Positions 55,879 through 63,918 of a stretch of 64,000 bases of DNA are shown here, one piece after another; position 1 is the first letter of the stretch, and each line of letters starts with the position of its first letter. The notes under the pieces are model-generated. The model was given only the letters and a program-made list of their open reading frames with translations. It made no database searches and was not told where the DNA came from. The position numbers and the translations under genes are program-made. Source of the DNA: an uncultured Alphaproteobacteria bacterium (GTDB lineage Bacteria > Pseudomonadota > Alphaproteobacteria > MPNO01 > UBA2964); NCBI GenBank assembly GCA_951812775.1, contig OX638326.1, positions 1,314,335 through 1,378,334 of the forward strand, written 5' to 3'.

Positions 55879-56748
55879 GTGAAGGCGCCCAAATTTGAAT
55901 ATGTAAGAGCAGGGTCGCGTCAACAAGCGCTTGAACTGCTTGACCAGCACGGTGAAGACGGGCGCATTCTGGCCGGTGGTCAGAGCCTGATGCCAACCCT
56001 CAATATGCGCCTTTCCCAACCAGGCACATTAATCGATATCAACAAGATCGCCGATCTAAGCGGAATCACATTAGAAAATAATGTCGTTCGGATCGGTGCG
56101 ATGACACGCCATGTTGAGGTCGCAAACTCACCGATCATTGCGGAGCACCTGCCGCTCATCGCAGAAGCCATGGAACATGTCGCCCACCACGCGGTCCGTA
56201 ACCGGGGTACGATCGGGGGAAGCGTTGCACTCGCAGATCCGGCGGCCGAAATGCCAGCTTGTGTTTTAGCTCTTGGCGCCACGTTGATTGTTGAAAGCGT
56301 CAAAGGCCGCCGCGAAATAGCGGCCGACGACTATTTCCAGGGACTATATGAAACGGCCCGTGAATCCAACGAGCTTCTGGTCGAGATATCGGTTCCCATC
56401 GAGAAACCGGACGACGTATCGGTCTTTTTGGAACTTGCGCAACGTCATGGCGATTTTGCGATGGCAGGGCTCGCCTGCGTCGCTCGCATATCAAACAGGA
56501 CCTTTGAAGATTTACGACTGGTTTATTTCGGCAGTGAGGACAAGCCAACTATTGCTACCGGCGCGATGGCAGCTGTCGTCGGACAAACATGGTCCGCGGC
56601 ATGCAAAGAGGCAGCAGCAGATGCTCTCACCAACGACCTCGATCCGATGACCAATTTACAAGGCAGTTCAGAGATGAAATTGCATCTACAAAAAGTACTT
56701 ACCGGGCGCGCGTTGGATGCCGCTATCGAACGTGCGGAGGCAGCCTGA
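55879..56748 (+). CDS. Molybdenum hydroxylase FAD-binding medium subunit (second operon)
   Basis: Product of 289 residues from the GTG at 55879 (M-KAPKFEYVRAGSRQQALELL), behind AAGAAGGGG. An ATG-type start 84 bases upstream gives an atypical leader. FAD loops are LAGGQSLMPTLNMR and RNRGTIGGSVALADPAAE. Same fold as the copy at 6878 but clearly diverged (for example LAQRHGDFAMAG versus VSIRDSDFALAV). Its stop overlaps the small-subunit ATG (TGATG). Confidence 0.94.
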   Translation: MKAPKFEYVRAGSRQQALELLDQHGEDGRILAGGQSLMPTLNMRLSQPGTLIDINKIADLSGITLENNVVRIGAMTRHVEVANSPIIAEHLPLIAEAMEHVAHHAVRNRGTIGGSVALADPAAEMPACVLALGATLIVESVKGRREIAADDYFQGLYETARESNELLVEISVPIEKPDDVSVFLELAQRHGDFAMAGLACVARISNRTFEDLRLVYFGSEDKPTIATGAMAAVVGQTWSAACKEAAADALTNDLDPMTNLQGSSEMKLHLQKVLTGRALDAAIERAEAA

Positions 56749-57233
56749 TGAGTGAATCAAAACTTGAAATTTCTTTGTCGGTGAATGGCGAACAGGTGAC
56801 GCGCACGGTTCCCGTACGCCAACATCTTGTGGATTTTCTCCGCACAGAGGAGGGGTTGACGGGATCACATCTTGGTTGCGAGCACGGCGTTTGTGGAGCC
56901 TGTTCGGTACGGGTCGACGGTGCCGTTGTTCGTGGTTGTCTGATGTTAGCGGTTCAAGCCGATGGCGCCGAAGTAGTGACCGTCGAAGGCCTCACTGACA
57001 CCGGTGAAATCGCCGATTTGCAGGAGAATTTCGTCGAGCGCAACGCCATGCAGTGCGGTTACTGCACGCCCGGTATGTTGATCACCGCATCTGAACTCCT
57101 GAAGGACCCCAAGCCGGTCAGCCGGGAAGAAATTCGGAACCACCTGTCAGGGAATTTCTGCCGTTGTACGGGCTATCACGCCATTGTCGATGCCGTGGAA
57201 AATACGATCAATAAAAGATTGGAGGAGGGCTGA
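56748..57233 (+). CDS. Molybdenum hydroxylase [2Fe-2S] small subunit (second operon)
   Basis: Product of 161 residues from the ATG at 56748, which shares a base with the medium-subunit stop. A longer frame upstream lies inside that gene. Two clusters: CEHGVCGACS...C and QCGYCTPG with CRCTGY. N-terminal SLSVNGEQVTRTVPVRQHLVDFLR is the ferredoxin-like domain. Electron carrier between the Mo and FAD subunits. Confidence 0.96.
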   Translation: MSESKLEISLSVNGEQVTRTVPVRQHLVDFLRTEEGLTGSHLGCEHGVCGACSVRVDGAVVRGCLMLAVQADGAEVVTVEGLTDTGEIADLQENFVERNAMQCGYCTPGMLITASELLKDPKPVSREEIRNHLSGNFCRCTGYHAIVDAVENTINKRLEEG

Positions 57234-57261
57234 ACCATGAATAAGGAAACACCCCCTCACC

Positions 57262-59625
57262 TTGTTGGATAAACCAAATAGCTATGTTGGCCGGACCTTG
57301 TCGCGCGATGCTGCAAAACGCGCGGTAGCCGGACGTGGCCGCTATACCGACGATATTGCGCCCGCCCGCACCTTGCATGCTGCTTTCGTCCGCAGTCCCT
57401 ACGGCCACGCTAAAATTCTGTCCATTGATGTTGAAGCCGCAAAACAGCAGCCTGGCGTCACGCTGGTCATGACTGGCGCGGAGCTAGCTGAAATGTGCAC
57501 CGGCCCCTGGGTCGGCACGCTGGTCTGTTTCGACGGGATGAAATCAGAGCCCCAGCACCCGATGGCCATCGACCGCGCCTGCTGGCAAGGCGAACCTGTT
57601 GTCATGGTTGTCGCTTCGACACGCGCCGAAGCGGAAGATGCCGCGGAACTGGTCATTGTCGAATATGAAGAACTGCCTGTCGTTATCGACAAGGAAACCG
57701 CCCTCGACAAAAGCACACCTGTCATCCATCCCGATCTTGGCGATAATCTCGCCTTCGAAAAAATGATCGAGACTGGTGATGTTGAGAAGGCTGTTGCCGA
57801 AGCCGATGTTGTTATTGAGGATACTTTCACCTTTGGCCGCCATACGGCGGTCAGTCTGGAGCCTCGCGCTTTGCTGGCGGAGTATGACCCGGGCACGGAA
57901 CGGCTAACGATTCATACAAGCAGCCAGTGCCCACATATGATCCAGGCGGTATTTGCCCGCACTTTGGGCGTGCCCGAGCACAACGTGAGAATCGTCGCGC
58001 CAGATGTCGGTGGTTCGTTTGGCCTTAAGATTCACACTTTCGGCGACGAAATTGCGGCAACGGCTGCGGCGATCAAGCTCGCGAGACCTGTAAAATTTGT
58101 TGCGGATCGGCTGGAAAGTTTCGCGACCGATATTCACGCGAGAGAGAACTGCGTAAAAGCGCGTATGGCTGTCAGCAAGGACGGTATTATTACGTCACTG
58201 GATATCGATGTACGGTCGGGCGCCGGGGCATATTCGCAATATCCGCGCACAAGCGTATTTGAAGCCAATCAAATTCTGAATATCACTGGCGGTCCTTACG
58301 GGCATGAGAATTATCGGGCGACCACGCAGGTGGTCTATCTCAATAAAGTGCCGACATCGCAATATCGCGCGGTTGGACACCCGATCGGGAATACGGTTGG
58401 CGAGTCGTTGGTCGATCAGGCCGCGGCAGCCTGCAATATCGACCCGATGGAGTTCCGTCGTCGCAATGTGATGCGCGACGATTCTTATCCGCGAGTCAGT
58501 GCCGCTGGTATTGAGATGCGCGACATGTCGCATCAACAATGTCTTGAAACCCTGGTTGAGCGCATGAGCTATGACGCCCTGCGCGAAGAGCAGGCAGAAC
58601 TCAGAAAACAAGGTATTCAACGCGGCATCGGGATCGCCGCCTTTATTAAGGGCACAGCCCCAGGTCCTGCTGGCTATTATGGCGCGGGCGGTGCGCCAAT
58701 CTCATCTCAGGATTCCTGCACCATCAAACTGGAACCCTCTGGTGGCGTGATTTGCATGGTCGGTGTGACGGATCAGGGTCAGGGTGTCGATACCGTCATG
58801 GGACAAATTGCAGCGGCCACGCTTGGTGTTCCAATGGAGTCAGTCCGTGTCATCGAAGGCGATACGGACGCGGTACCTTATGGCGGCGGCACCTATGCCT
58901 CGCGGGCGACGGCCATTGGTGGTGAAGCGACCTATCAGGCCGCGATGACGCTTCGAGCCGAGATATTGGAGATTGCGGGCGTCCTGCTCCAGGCCGAGCC
59001 TGATACGCTCGATATCCTTGACGGCCATGTCGTTGATAAGGGCGATACATCATCACGAATTTCGCTCGCCGAAATCGGCCGTATCGGGCACTTCCAGGTG
59101 GCGGAACTTCCCAACCATATTCAGCCAACGCTGTCGGCAACGCATCGTTTCCGATTGCGCGATGCGCTCTATATTTTCACCAACGGTATTCAAGGCGCTT
59201 ATGTGGAAGTCGATACCGATACCGGCTTTATTAAGCTGCTCAACCACTGGGTCATTGAAGATTGCGGCAGGGTCATTAACCCGCAGCTTGCGGATGAGCA
59301 GGTGCGCGGCGGTTGCGTACAGGGACTAGGTGGCGCGCTCTACGAAGAATGTGTCTACGACACTGCCGGTCAGCTTCAGAATGCCACATTGGCGGATTAT
59401 CTGACGCCAATGGCAGGTGAAATGCCCGATATCGAAGTAGCCCATATCCAGACGCACACAGGTGTTTCGGAACTCGGCGCCAAAGGCGTTGGCGAATCCG
59501 GCACGGGCGCTGCACCCGCCGTTGTAATGAATGCGGTGAATGACGCCATCCGGCCTTTCGGCGGCAAAGTCACCGCTCAACCGATGTCTCCGGAGACGAT
59601 CCTAAAGGCCCTTGGAAAAGTCTGA
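57262..59625 (+). CDS. Molybdenum hydroxylase catalytic large subunit (second operon); probable frameshift at its 5' end
   Basis: The 787-residue frame begins with two TTG codons without a clear ribosome-binding site. An ATG at 57237, behind GGAGGAGGG, starts another frame (MNKETPPHLVG, stop). One C fewer in the run at 57252-57256 would join the two, so the natural start is probably 57237. Catalytic features: KRAVAGRGRYTDDI, GGSFGLKIH, QYRAVGHPIG near residue 367, TDQGQGVDT, and the active-site Glu in GVGESG near 745. No AYxCSFR loop, so not a form I CO dehydrogenase. The substrate is probably a heteroaromatic compound or an aldehyde. Stop overlaps the SGNH gene by one base. Confidence 0.92.
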   Translation: MLDKPNSYVGRTLSRDAAKRAVAGRGRYTDDIAPARTLHAAFVRSPYGHAKILSIDVEAAKQQPGVTLVMTGAELAEMCTGPWVGTLVCFDGMKSEPQHPMAIDRACWQGEPVVMVVASTRAEAEDAAELVIVEYEELPVVIDKETALDKSTPVIHPDLGDNLAFEKMIETGDVEKAVAEADVVIEDTFTFGRHTAVSLEPRALLAEYDPGTERLTIHTSSQCPHMIQAVFARTLGVPEHNVRIVAPDVGGSFGLKIHTFGDEIAATAAAIKLARPVKFVADRLESFATDIHARENCVKARMAVSKDGIITSLDIDVRSGAGAYSQYPRTSVFEANQILNITGGPYGHENYRATTQVVYLNKVPTSQYRAVGHPIGNTVGESLVDQAAAACNIDPMEFRRRNVMRDDSYPRVSAAGIEMRDMSHQQCLETLVERMSYDALREEQAELRKQGIQRGIGIAAFIKGTAPGPAGYYGAGGAPISSQDSCTIKLEPSGGVICMVGVTDQGQGVDTVMGQIAAATLGVPMESVRVIEGDTDAVPYGGGTYASRATAIGGEATYQAAMTLRAEILEIAGVLLQAEPDTLDILDGHVVDKGDTSSRISLAEIGRIGHFQVAELPNHIQPTLSATHRFRLRDALYIFTNGIQGAYVEVDTDTGFIKLLNHWVIEDCGRVINPQLADEQVRGGCVQGLGGALYEECVYDTAGQLQNATLADYLTPMAGEMPDIEVAHIQTHTGVSELGAKGVGESGTGAAPAVVMNAVNDAIRPFGGKVTAQPMSPETILKALGKV

Positions 59626-60785
59626 TGTCTTGGGTCGGTACCTGGGCAACCACACCGGCAGCAACCGAAGGATTTTCTTTCAACGGACAAACGTTGCGGA
59701 TGATCGCCCATGTCAGCATCGGCGGCTCAAATCTACGAGTCAAAATATCGAATGCCTATGGAAAACAACGCCTTGCTATTGGTTCAGCAACAATTGCCCA
59801 TCGCACAGCGGATGCCGCCATCGACATCAATACCGTTCGGGCGCTTACATTTGACGGAGAAGAATCAACAGCAATTTCGGCAGGAGCCTGCGTGGTCAGT
59901 GACGAAGTAGAGCTCGAATTTGCGCCGTTGAGCGACCTCTCAATCAGCTTCTATCTCCCCGATACAATCCCAGAGGGATTCGACGTTACCGGGCATACAA
60001 CCTGCAACCAGACCAACTATATCTCTTCGCCCGGCAATCATGTCACGGCCGTGGACTTCCCTATAGAGCGATCCACTGACACTTTCCTGTTTGCCAGCGG
60101 CATCGACGTAGAATGCCCTGCCGGTACCGGCGGCATCGTCACGCTTGGGGACTTGCTGACCGACTGCAATATTTCAACCGTTGACGCTAATAACCGCTGG
60201 CCCGACCAGCTGGCCCGCAACATCATCGCGCGGCACGAGAAGGAAGGCGGGCGCCTGCACGGCGTCATGAATCAGGGCATCGGTGGCAGTAAAATCATTC
60301 ATGATGCGCGCGGCGGGAGTTCACTACAGCGCTTTGATCGCGATGTCATTGCTCAAACTGGTGTCACCCATTTGATCTTTCAGCTTGGTATTAACGATAT
60401 TCGCAACCGTGGTTCCGACCCTGACCCTGTCGTCTCAGCAGAAGAGCTCATTGCGGGCATGAAGCAAATGGCGGTCAAAGCGCATGCGAAGGGCATAAAG
60501 ATTTTTGCCGGAACTTTGCTGCCCTATGAGTATGAAGATTATAACCCGCCTCCCGGTTTGAAGGGACGGTATACTGAAGAAGGTAATCGGAAACGCCTGA
60601 AAATTAATTCATGGCTACGCCAGACCGATGTCTTTGACGGCATCATCGATTTCGACAAAGAGCTACGAAATCCGGATCATCCTAACGAGATGCTCCCACT
60701 ATATGATTGCGGCGATCATTTACATCCGAGCGATGCGGGCTATATACGCATGGGAGATGTTGTCGATCTTTCGCTATTCGATTGA
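59625..60785 (+). CDS. SGNH/GDSL hydrolase family protein lacking the catalytic serine
   Basis: Product of 386 residues. An N-terminal beta domain with SWVGTWATTP (a hallmark of this two-domain GDSL subgroup) is followed by the SGNH domain: block I is TLGDLLTD (residues 174-181), block II MNQGIGGSKI, block III LGINDIRN with the Gly-x-Asn-Asp, and block V YDCGDHLHPSDAGY with Asp and His. In block I the nucleophile of GDS is Leu177 (TTG at 60153-60155), one base from TCG (Ser). As written it lacks esterase nucleophile activity. Translationally coupled to the Mo-hydroxylase operon. Confidence 0.88.
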   Translation: MSWVGTWATTPAATEGFSFNGQTLRMIAHVSIGGSNLRVKISNAYGKQRLAIGSATIAHRTADAAIDINTVRALTFDGEESTAISAGACVVSDEVELEFAPLSDLSISFYLPDTIPEGFDVTGHTTCNQTNYISSPGNHVTAVDFPIERSTDTFLFASGIDVECPAGTGGIVTLGDLLTDCNISTVDANNRWPDQLARNIIARHEKEGGRLHGVMNQGIGGSKIIHDARGGSSLQRFDRDVIAQTGVTHLIFQLGINDIRNRGSDPDPVVSAEELIAGMKQMAVKAHAKGIKIFAGTLLPYEYEDYNPPPGLKGRYTEEGNRKRLKINSWLRQTDVFDGIIDFDKELRNPDHPNEMLPLYDCGDHLHPSDAGYIRMGDVVDLSLFD

Positions 60786-60818
60786 AGCGTCCGGGATCTG
60801 AATTAGTAGAGGAACGAT

Positions 60819-61382
60819 ATGCCAAAAGCAGTATGGAACGGTGTCATTTTAGCGGAAAGTGATGTGATCGCGCATGTCGAAGGCAACGCCTATTTTCCGG
60901 AAAACGCGGTGAACTGGGACTATTTGCGCCCCAATGCCAAGGTCCCGGTAACATTTTGCCATTGGAAAGGGTTCGCGAGCTATCTCGATGTTATTGCCAA
61001 TGGTGAAGAGAATGCCGGCGCTGCCTGGAAATACGAAGAACCCTACGAAGAAGCTGAGCTGATCAAGGGTCACATTGCTTTCTGGAAAGGCGTGGAGGTT
61101 ATCGATGGCCCCGAAGGGCGTGGGCTGATCGAAAGTTCTCCGAGTCGTCGCGGCAGCAAAACTGGGTGGGAAGCGCTATGCTGGCTCATTCGCCATTCCG
61201 AGAAATCGACGCTCAATGCAGATGACGTTCTTGAAAATACTGATATTACGGATGAGGCGTTCGACGCGGCGTGGCAGGAACCGGATGTTCAACGTTACGC
61301 AAAGCGCTACCGCTGGGCCCGGGAAAGCCGTTCACCGCTTATCTTGCAACGCTCCGAAGGTGACCCCGTCGACGTTCATTAA
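60819..61382 (+). CDS. DUF427 domain protein with C-terminal extension
   Basis: Product of 187 residues. Residues 3-95 match the DUF427 pattern (AVWNGVILAESD, YFPENAVNWDYLRPN, TFCHWKGFASYLDV, GHIAFWKGVEV). The last 90 residues (GLIESSPSRRGSKTGWEALCWLIRHSEKST...) are not part of that domain and I do not recognise them. The function of DUF427 is unknown. It follows the SGNH gene by 33 bases and closes the second Mo-hydroxylase operon. Confidence 0.85.
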   Translation: MPKAVWNGVILAESDVIAHVEGNAYFPENAVNWDYLRPNAKVPVTFCHWKGFASYLDVIANGEENAGAAWKYEEPYEEAELIKGHIAFWKGVEVIDGPEGRGLIESSPSRRGSKTGWEALCWLIRHSEKSTLNADDVLENTDITDEAFDAAWQEPDVQRYAKRYRWARESRSPLILQRSEGDPVDVH

Positions 61383-61391
61383 TTGCCCAAC

Positions 61392-61943
61392 TTAGTCGTC
61401 CTGCAACTCGGTATCCCAGTAGAGAAAATCCCGCCAGCTTTCATGCAGATAGTTTGGCGGAAATGCCCGGCCATTTTCCTGCAACTGCCAGGTCGAAGGC
61501 TGTTTCGGTGGTTGACGCGGAAACATTTGCGCCTCCTTTACCGATTTGTTTGCCTTGCGCAAATTACAGGCGGAACATGCAGTAACGACATTGTCCCAGT
61601 TGGTACGCCCCCCACTTGAGCGCGGCACGACATGATCAAAAGTGAGTTCATGCACGGGGAACCACTCACCGCAATATTGACAGTCAAAACGGTCACGCAA
61701 AAACACGTTAAACCTAGTAAAAGCAGGTTGTCGCGAAAGCGGAATATATTCTTTTAGAGAAATAACGCTCGGCAGCCGCATCGAAAATGAAGGCGACCGG
61801 ACAGAACCTTCATATTCTGCGACAATATTGACCCGATCGAGAAAAACCGCCTTTACCGCATCCTGCCAGGACCAGAGTGACAGCGGGAAATAGCTCAATG
61901 GCCGAAAATCGGCATTGAGAACCAAAGCGGGTGAATCTTGCAT
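61392..61943 (-). CDS. HNH endonuclease
   Basis: Product of 183 residues from the ATG at 61943 (MQDSPALVLNADFRPLSYFPLSLWSW), the conserved start of a widespread alphaproteobacterial HNH family. The HNH core is CQYCG, FDHVVPRSSGG, NVVTACSACN, with Cys pairs holding zinc and His/Asn catalytic. Probably nicking or DNA repair nuclease. The C-terminus (FPRQPPKQPSTWQLQENGR) is also conserved in the family. Convergent with the DUF427 gene. Confidence 0.92.
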   Translation of the reverse strand: MQDSPALVLNADFRPLSYFPLSLWSWQDAVKAVFLDRVNIVAEYEGSVRSPSFSMRLPSVISLKEYIPLSRQPAFTRFNVFLRDRFDCQYCGEWFPVHELTFDHVVPRSSGGRTNWDNVVTACSACNLRKANKSVKEAQMFPRQPPKQPSTWQLQENGRAFPPNYLHESWRDFLYWDTELQDD

Positions 61944-62112
61944 CGACGCCAACGTGGTTAGACCCAGTAGCTATTCTCTTCTCATAAGCCATAAATGTTA
62001 CAAGGGAATGACAGGCTGTACAACGTGACCAGCGAATCAGCATTTGACGCTCGCAAAGGACGGGCGTCTAATCTCCCTACAGATTTTGCTGAGATCAAAA
62101 GGAACGTCTCAT

Positions 62113-62625
62113 ATGACCGCAAAAAAATCAGTGATCAATTCCCAATTTCTCTCGCATAGCACGCTAGGATCAAAAAACCTCGCCGCGACACGAAAATTCT
62201 ACGAAGAATTTCTTGGCATAGAGGTCATGCAGACAAGCAAAATTTCACTCATGATACGGCTCGGGGGCAGTCACATTTACGCCGTTGTCCAGGACAAAAA
62301 CATGGGTGAAATGCCAAGGCTCAACCACAATGGCATTGATGTTGCGAGCGATGAAGAAGTCGACAAGTCTTATCAGGCTATCCTTGATGGCGCGGAGGAC
62401 TGGGGGTTGTACAATGTGTCGCAACCGGTTGAGCAACACGGCACCTACAGCTTTCATTTTTGGGACCGCGACGGCAATTGTTGGGAGATTCTCAGCAATC
62501 CGCAAGACGGCTATAACTGGATATTGATATGGGTGACCTGGAAGGCAAAGGCCACTGGGACCCAGAGCTTAGAAGGTCCCGGCTGGAAAGTTCGTCATCT
62601 GCCTAGTCTGACGTTCCAAGGGTGA
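62113..62625 (+). CDS. VOC superfamily protein, C-terminus frameshifted
   Basis: From the ATG at 62113 the protein starts MTAKKSVINSQFLSHSTLGSKNLAATRKFYEEFLG and has the VOC blocks NHNGIDV, YSFHFWDRDGNCWEIL (Glu ligand). After YNW the frame gives an odd ILIWVTWKAKATG tail to 62625. With one extra T at 62524-62525 the reading becomes FDMGDLEGKGHWDPELRRSRLESSSA with a stop at 62604-62606, which matches the usual end of this family. A one-base deletion (or sequencing error) is likely. The catalytic core is unaffected. Confidence 0.85.
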   Translation: MTAKKSVINSQFLSHSTLGSKNLAATRKFYEEFLGIEVMQTSKISLMIRLGGSHIYAVVQDKNMGEMPRLNHNGIDVASDEEVDKSYQAILDGAEDWGLYNVSQPVEQHGTYSFHFWDRDGNCWEILSNPQDGYNWILIWVTWKAKATGTQSLEGPGWKVRHLPSLTFQG

Positions 62626-63271
62626 CGCTCAGAAACCCTGCACCGAGATTAACGCCGTCCTGATCAATACCATGCGCGAGCCCCGGTCGGCGGTGGGTGT
62701 CGACCTCGACACCGTTTTCTCGCAACAAACCCGCCGCCGTATCCATAAGCTCAACATTGAGCAAAGGATCTTCTTCACCGTGGATCAACATAACCGGTGG
62801 CCGCACCTTGATTTCATCTGCCAGCGTTTCCGGCGCTTCAAGCCGCCCAGAATAACCGAGTATTCCGGCGGGCGCTTTTGCTCGACGCAATCCGACATGT
62901 AACGACAGCATCGTCCCTTGAGAAAATCCGAGAAGGGCAAATTGGTTATCTTTTAACCTCAAACGTTCCAGTTCACTATCGATAAAGGCATCGACCGTCG
63001 CCGTAGCGACACGCACCTGTGCAAGCCGGTCATAATCATCGCCCTCCCAAACATCAAACCATTGAAGGCCACCAAACGGGTTCTGGGCGCATGGGTGCGG
63101 CGCGTTGGGTGAGACGAAGACAGTATCCGGTAGAACCTGCGACAAAGGTGGCGCGAGGCCGATCAAGTCGTCACCATTCGCACCGTAACCATGCAATAGA
63201 ATAACGAGGCTTTTCGCATTGCCAGAGACCGGTCCCAAGCTTGGTCCCGCAAGTGTTGGCAAATCGGTCAT
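62603..63271 (-). CDS. Phospholipase/carboxylesterase family alpha/beta hydrolase
   Basis: Product of 222 residues from the ATG at 63271, which overlaps the upstream glycosylase stop by 4 bases. Oxyanion motif is LLHGYGANGDDLIGL, nucleophile Ser in ALLGFSQGTMLS, Asp in IHGEEDPLL, His in GLAHGID. Typical of the YpfH/acyl-protein thioesterase group. Probably translationally coupled to the glycosylase gene. Confidence 0.92.
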   Translation of the reverse strand: MTDLPTLAGPSLGPVSGNAKSLVILLHGYGANGDDLIGLAPPLSQVLPDTVFVSPNAPHPCAQNPFGGLQWFDVWEGDDYDRLAQVRVATATVDAFIDSELERLRLKDNQFALLGFSQGTMLSLHVGLRRAKAPAGILGYSGRLEAPETLADEIKVRPPVMLIHGEEDPLLNVELMDTAAGLLRENGVEVDTHRRPGLAHGIDQDGVNLGAGFLSVTLGTSD

Positions 63272-63918
63272 GATGGTTTTCCTCCTGGTGGCGGTCTGAT
63301 AACGTTTAGGTAATAGTGCCAGAGAATACGGGCCGCAACCGCCCGGTAAGGCCGCCATTGCTCGCCAAGCTGCTGAAGCTCTTCCGCACTGGGCCGTCCC
63401 TTCAGCTTCTTGACCTTTTCAGCCCCTACCGCCAGCGCAAGATCGCCAACCGGCCAGACATTCGGCCGACCGAGTGCTTCCATCAGATAAACATCCGCGG
63501 TCCAGTGTCCAATGCCGGTGATTTTCATCATCTCGGCCTTGGCCGCTTCATCTTCATAGCGCCTGAGTTTGTTGAGTGGCAGGCTGCCATCAGCCACTGC
63601 TTCCGCGAGTAAACGGCAATAGCGGGTTTTCTGACGCGAAAACCCTAGCCCTTGAAGATCATCGTCATTGAGGAATAGAAAGGACTCTGGGGTCGGGTGT
63701 CCGCCAAGTTTAGCCATCAGTTTTTCATAGGTTGCGCGGGCAGAGGCAAGGGACACTTGCTGCTCAAGGATAAGATAGAGAACTGTGCGAAATCCCTGAG
63801 GGCGTTTCCAAAGCGGCGGCGTGCCAAACTCATCCACAACCGCCGCCAAATCGGAATCCCGCTCACAAAGCTCGGCCGTCGCGGCGGCGAGACGTTCTTT
63901 GTTGCGCACCAGAGTCAC
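63268..63918 (-). CDS. DNA-3-methyladenine glycosylase II family protein (AlkA-like)
   Basis: Helix-hairpin-helix glycosylase of 216 residues with a GTG start overlapping the preceding stop (GTGA). The HhH motif lies around MKITGIGHWTADVYLMEALG and the catalytic Asp is in WPVGDLALA. C-terminal EQWRPYRAVAARILWHYY is conserved. It excises alkylated bases. Second gene of a run with the partial gene at the window edge and the esterase. Confidence 0.92.
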   Translation of the reverse strand: MTLVRNKERLAAATAELCERDSDLAAVVDEFGTPPLWKRPQGFRTVLYLILEQQVSLASARATYEKLMAKLGGHPTPESFLFLNDDDLQGLGFSRQKTRYCRLLAEAVADGSLPLNKLRRYEDEAAKAEMMKITGIGHWTADVYLMEALGRPNVWPVGDLALAVGAEKVKKLKGRPSAEELQQLGEQWRPYRAVAARILWHYYLNVIRPPPGGKPS

